This document shows, in pieces, positions 5,301 to 6,832 of a stretch of 6,832 nucleotides of DNA. Position numbers and translations under genes: made by a program. Position 1 is the first letter of the stretch. Each line of letters begins with the position of its first letter. Source of the DNA: Prosthecochloris ethylica. Its GTDB lineage: Bacteria; Bacteroidota; Chlorobiia; Chlorobiales; Chlorobiaceae. The notes beneath the pieces are model-generated. The model saw only the letters and a program-made list of their open reading frames with translations. It searched no databases and was not told where the DNA came from. The stretch lies in assembly GCF_015234275.1 (NCBI RefSeq), contig NZ_JADGII010000037.1, one strand, 5' to 3'.

Positions 5301-6832
5301 AACAGGAACGGGTTACGAAGTGTTCACGCTGGAACTGACCGATCCGGAAGCAGGCTCTTACAGGTTCACGCTGCTCGACCAGCTGAAGCATACCGGAACG
5401 GGTGATGGCGAGCTGTTGGAAATCGACCTGTCGGAGATGCTCGAGGTGACGGATAATGACGGCGATACGGTCACGGTGGACGGCGGCAGCTTCGTGATCA
5501 AGGTAGAGAACGACGTACCGGAACTGGAGCTTGACGGCACGGGATCAGTGAAGACGACGGGCGGTAGTGTGAACGAAGACGCGCTGACGCTTCCCGATGA
5601 CGAGTCAGAAGGTAACGATGACGCGGACCAGCAGAAGGTGTTGACAGGCGACGGCAGCGCAGGCAACGCATTGAGCCTGTCGGACATCGTGAGCATCGGG
5701 GCTGACGAAGCAGGGAGTTACGGTTTTACAGGCACATCGAGTGCAGATTACCAGAGCGCGCTGGGCAAGCTGAGTTCCGGCGGAGACGAACTGTCCTACG
5801 AAGTCACTGAGATCATCAACAGTTCGGGTAATGCGGCCGAGTTGCTGACAGCGAGCGCCGGAACAGGTCCGGAGGAACGGATAGTGTTTACCCTCGAGAT
5901 AGAGAAAGCAAGCGGTGACTGGGTCTTCGATCTGAACGACCAGCTCGATCACGTTGTGATGCCGGGAGAAGACGGCGATGAGCAGTACAAGCTGAAAGAC
6001 AGCGATACAGATTCAGCGACAGGGTACAAGGAGAGCCTGGACTTCAGTGAAGTGGTCGGAGTGGAAGACGGCGACGGAGACAGTGCGAGCCTGTACGATA
6101 TGGGAGATACCGCGGGAGTGTTCGCCATAAGCGTAGAGAACGACGTGCCTGCTCTGACGACAGAAGCCTCCTCAGGGACAGCGACGGTCGGCGGTACCGT
6201 CCATGAAGACGCACTTGGCAATGACGGCGACAGTGACGATGCGTCAACAGGTATAGAAGAAACCCCGACGACGCAGGTCGAGCAGATCGAAGGAGACGGA
6301 GAGACAGGGAACGCGGCAAGTCTGTCGAGTCTGTTCCGTAGCGGAGCAGACGCACCGGTGTCGTACAGCTTCGCATCGCTGACGAGTGAAGAGATCGTCG
6401 GCAAGTTAGGCAATCTGACATCGAACAGTGACACGTTAAGCTACGCGGTAGACACGACAGTCGGCGGTGAGCAGGTGCTGATAGCGACGGCCGACGCAGG
6501 AGGAACAGATGAGCGAGTGGTGTTCCGTGTCGTTCTGGACGAATCGAGCGGCAACTGGACGTTCGACCTTGAAGACCAGCTGGATCACGTAACAGGATCC
6601 GGTGACAGCGGAACAGCGCTGCAGACGACGGACCCTGGTACGGGAGATATAGGTTCGGTATCGAACCTGAACTTCACGGGTCTGATCAACGTCACCGATG
6701 CCGATGGAGACACGGTGAACCTGGGAGAACTTGCCGGAAGCAACGAACTGTTCACGGTAACGGTAGAGAACGACATCCCTGCTCTGACGACAGAAGCCTC
6801 CTCAGGGACAGCGACGGTCGGCGGTACCGTCC
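2197..6832 (+). CDS. N-terminal part of a giant retention-module / T1SS-143-repeat adhesin (3' end outside window)
   Basis: Probably a cell-surface adhesin exported by type 1 secretion and held at the outer membrane; 1545 codons are visible with no stop. Order: residues 9-60 resemble the LapA-type retention module (VAGNAWARTQDGSMRLLKSG, GEVIVTTQGGRVLLELPDGS); 61-160 form an acidic linker ending GYLRLQHEQD; about 233-351 are VCBS/cadherin-like (VVEGGNTVSGNVLGNDSDG, LFTYTVADVDGD); about 365-518 and 514-718 are T1SS-143-type domains; then four more units begin at residues 719, 929, 1103 and 1313, and a sixth starts at 1523. Each complete T1SS-143-type unit has an early V-x-E-D box, a QLDH box (478, 672, 865, 1062 as QLKH, 1249, 1461) and a DxDGD calcium-type motif (500, 696, 907, 1086, 1291, 1501). 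ATG 2197 is the first ATG after the in-frame TGA at 2146 and leaves the retention module intact, but no Shine-Dalgarno is visible (pyrimidine-rich upstream). No dialanine LapG-type cleavage site is seen in residues 60-160. Confidence 0.92.
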   Translation, partial: MSLHHLPHVATVATVAGNAWARTQDGSMRLLKSGDAIYQGEVIVTTQGGRVLLELPDGSLYPVQGELLAELQQPEQENPESQGEVTKDEEVTEDVPVQINSPEGVGATEEIGGASSFRNISGQGEYSDEPSGYLRLQHEQDIEQVQLVEGGNSFAPAPILTVSIVGSYNEGTGSRAGGYDAFLDGRATYNPRLIEGTDLLGAEQDEFVPELFVFDDSSGDRYVNRVPELFPDADEVVEGGNTVSGNVLGNDSDGNGSSSVISVTYVPEPDEGAAPGDPVTADIPAGGVVTVDSLYGQLTIDSKGNWVYVSDPYEVHGAPPSDAALRDLFTYTVADVDGDRASSTLTIDVLDTEPSIGTPEPGVVDEDDLDPNGTDLNADDKQPEISGSLGVEKAADPLDTTFLPADEQNDLNDLNLQSAENDVQYVLLDDGHILVGYTGKLPQSGIPGQDQIVFDVTINDPTSTTPDGSTYTFTLYQQLDHPFNDGENDIDLPLEFQVLDHDGDSDTDTVVVKVIDDIPVATGKVITSDVWEDQLDTSNSVTGYGSTGNPDGDSGETAVVKSTGLGGSAASLATLVNNGADVPPVFSVTEPDPASGLSQDQFIAAQLGPLTSDGNGLHYDVADIVVNGVVTGQTITGYVESGRATGFDDQDGVVFVLDVYRDGEWSYELKDQLDHAGAGDDEWLTIDLTGIVMMSDSDGDSYNLGALLGSNAVMFAIRVENDVPELELDGTGSVKTTGGSVNEDALTLPDDESEGNDDADQQKVLTGDGSAGNALSLSDIVSIGADEAGSYGFTGTSSADYQSALGKLSSGGDELSYEVTEIINSSGNAAELLTASAGTGPEERIVFTLEIEKASGDWVFDLNDQLDHVVMPGEDGDEQYKLKDSDTDSATGYKESLDFSEVVGVEDGDGDSASLYDMGDTAGVFAISVENDVPVQNDTVETQTVHEDALSPYDEDDSSPVDGIEGSEGNEESGQVTVRTDSVSGLVDIGADEEAIGYSIKAETTSLDAQGLETKDGADLYYEVNTDGTLLTAKSTGTGYEVFTLELTDPEAGSYRFTLLDQLKHTGTGDGELLEIDLSEMLEVTDNDGDTVTVDGGSFVIKVENDVPELELDGTGSVKTTGGSVNEDALTLPDDESEGNDDADQQKVLTGDGSAGNALSLSDIVSIGADEAGSYGFTGTSSADYQSALGKLSSGGDELSYEVTEIINSSGNAAELLTASAGTGPEERIVFTLEIEKASGDWVFDLNDQLDHVVMPGEDGDEQYKLKDSDTDSATGYKESLDFSEVVGVEDGDGDSASLYDMGDTAGVFAISVENDVPALTTEASSGTATVGGTVHEDALGNDGDSDDASTGIEETPTTQVEQIEGDGETGNAASLSSLFRSGADAPVSYSFASLTSEEIVGKLGNLTSNSDTLSYAVDTTVGGEQVLIATADAGGTDERVVFRVVLDESSGNWTFDLEDQLDHVTGSGDSGTALQTTDPGTGDIGSVSNLNFTGLINVTDADGDTVNLGELAGSNELFTVTVENDIPALTTEASSGTATVGGTV
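2893..3249 (+). other. VCBS / cadherin-like domain (domain of the second CDS)
   Basis: Residues 233-351 begin ADEVVEGGNTVSGNVLGNDS, the usual opening of VCBS (TIGR01965-like) and bacterial cadherin-like Ig folds. They continue with GGVVTVDSLYGQLTIDSKGN and end FTYTVADVDGDRASSTLTID. DVDGD at residues 335-339 is a likely calcium-binding loop. It is a spacer or adhesion domain ahead of the T1SS-143 ladder. Confidence 0.75.
3736..4350 (+). repeat. T1SS-143-type unit U0 (205 codons, diverged)
   Basis: This unit runs from VIDDIPVATG to just before the first VEND box. It carries the family's V-x-E-D box (DVWEDQLD), QLDH (residues 672-675) and DSDGD (696-700). It is encoded mainly with T-ending codons (11 of 20 in the line 4021-4080), unlike the units after 4351. 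It aligns in pattern, not in DNA identity, with the later units. Confidence 0.75.
4351..4997 (+). repeat. module A, copy 1 (near-identical to 5503-6149)
   Basis: A direct repeat of 647 bases, 1152 bases (384 codons) from its second copy. I read both copies side by side and saw one difference: A at 4962 against G at 6114, a synonymous Ala codon change. The 210-codon module itself is 4351-4980; the extra 17 bases are the shared start of the next VEND box. It encodes one T1SS-143-type unit with ASGDWVFDLNDQLDH and VEDGDGDSA. Confidence 0.97.
4981..5502 (+). repeat. module B, shorter diverged T1SS-143-type unit (174 codons)
   Basis: It lies between the two A copies and is bounded by VEND boxes on both sides. 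It has TVHEDALSP, RFTLLDQLKH (QLKH in place of QLDH, residues 1062-1065) and VTDNDGDTV. Codon style matches module A, but the sequence is different and 36 codons shorter. Confidence 0.8.
5503..6149 (+). repeat. module A, copy 2 (near-identical to 4351-4997)
   Basis: Second copy of the 647-base direct repeat; identity starts exactly at the GTA of the VEND box and stops within the next VEND box (GCC-G against GCC-T). The flanks differ completely: before it, TTCGTGATCAAG against GCAATTCGT; after it, module D against module B. The edges are therefore module edges, in frame. Confidence 0.97.
6133..6762 (+). repeat. module D, copy 1 (210 codons)
   Basis: A T1SS-143-type unit with TVHEDALGN, NWTFDLEDQLDHV and VTDADGDTV. 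It starts at a VEND box and is followed exactly 630 bases later by a second VEND box and a copy of its own beginning, so it is at least a tandem pair. Confidence 0.85.
6763..6832 (+). repeat. module D, start of copy 2 (cut by window edge)
   Basis: These 70 bases match 6133-6202 with two differences, both in the codon after VEND (GTG against ATC). The last 55 bases (6778-6832) are identical to 6148-6202. The repeat ladder therefore continues beyond the window. Confidence 0.93.

Noticed and set aside
4453..5952. Two identical 115-codon minus-strand open frames (4453-4800 and 5605-5952)
   Set aside because: They are antisense to the duplicated module A, and their identity simply reflects the DNA repeat. 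No ribosome-binding or protein-family support.
5358..6434. Other Ser/Pro/Leu-rich minus-strand open frames under the repeat ladder
   Set aside because: GC-rich, T-poor coding DNA gives few antisense stops. The composition is typical of reverse-strand reading of Asp/Glu/Gly/Thr-rich adhesin repeats.

Overview
The window holds parts of two very large surface or secreted proteins of the RTX / type 1 secretion (T1SS) 'giant adhesin' class. Both are on the + strand, head to tail, separated by about 510 bp. Gene 1 is seen only as its C-terminal end (open at the left edge, stop at 1682-1684). Its visible order is: the tail of an Ig-like repeat ending in DDVP, a von Willebrand A (VWA) domain with an intact MIDAS metal site, a further Ig-like segment, about five RTX nonapeptides, and a C-terminal T1SS-signal type domain. 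Gene 2 is seen only as its N-terminal part (ATG 2197, open at the right edge, 1545 codons visible). Its order is: an N-terminal retention-module-like segment, an acidic linker, a VCBS/cadherin-like domain, and a growing ladder of T1SS-143-type repeats. Gene 1 has a secretion tail and gene 2 has a fresh retention head, so these are two proteins and not one broken gene.

The spacer (1685-2196) is not empty. Read across three frames, 1696 to about 2002 preserves pieces of a TolC-family outer-membrane channel protein, the outer part of a T1SS. These are a signal-peptide-like start just after an AGGGG ribosome-binding site that overlaps gene 1's stop, then SAGIGREW, then VTQMLFDGFYT, RLKYAGKAK and YYEFIDASE...ADVQRYR. 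It is broken by frameshifts, an internal deletion, a nonsense codon and loss of the 3' part. The ancestral layout was therefore probably giant adhesin followed immediately by a tolC-like gene. The AT-rich 2050-2196 stretch is the likely leader and promoter region of gene 2.

From 4351 on, gene 2 is built of modules whose edges fall exactly on a Val-Glu-Asn-Asp box (gtagagaacgac at 4351, 4981, 5503, 6133, 6763). The modules are 210, 174, 210 and 210 codons long. Modules 1 and 3 are virtually identical DNA (647 bp, one synonymous difference seen), and the module starting at 6763 begins as a near copy of the one at 6133. Base and codon use change abruptly at 4351: T-ending codons give way to C/G-ending ones. 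This points to recent amplification and shuffling of modules.

The organism is a Gram-negative bacterium, because an outer-membrane T1SS channel and a retention-module adhesin both imply an outer membrane. GC is moderate, roughly 50% by eye. The architecture is common in marine and aquatic gammaproteobacteria. Tandem giant ORFs are also known from green sulfur bacteria (Chlorobi), and the start of gene 2 lacks a Shine-Dalgarno sequence. The sequence alone does not settle the lineage. No RNA gene, insertion sequence, CRISPR array or convincing terminator was seen.
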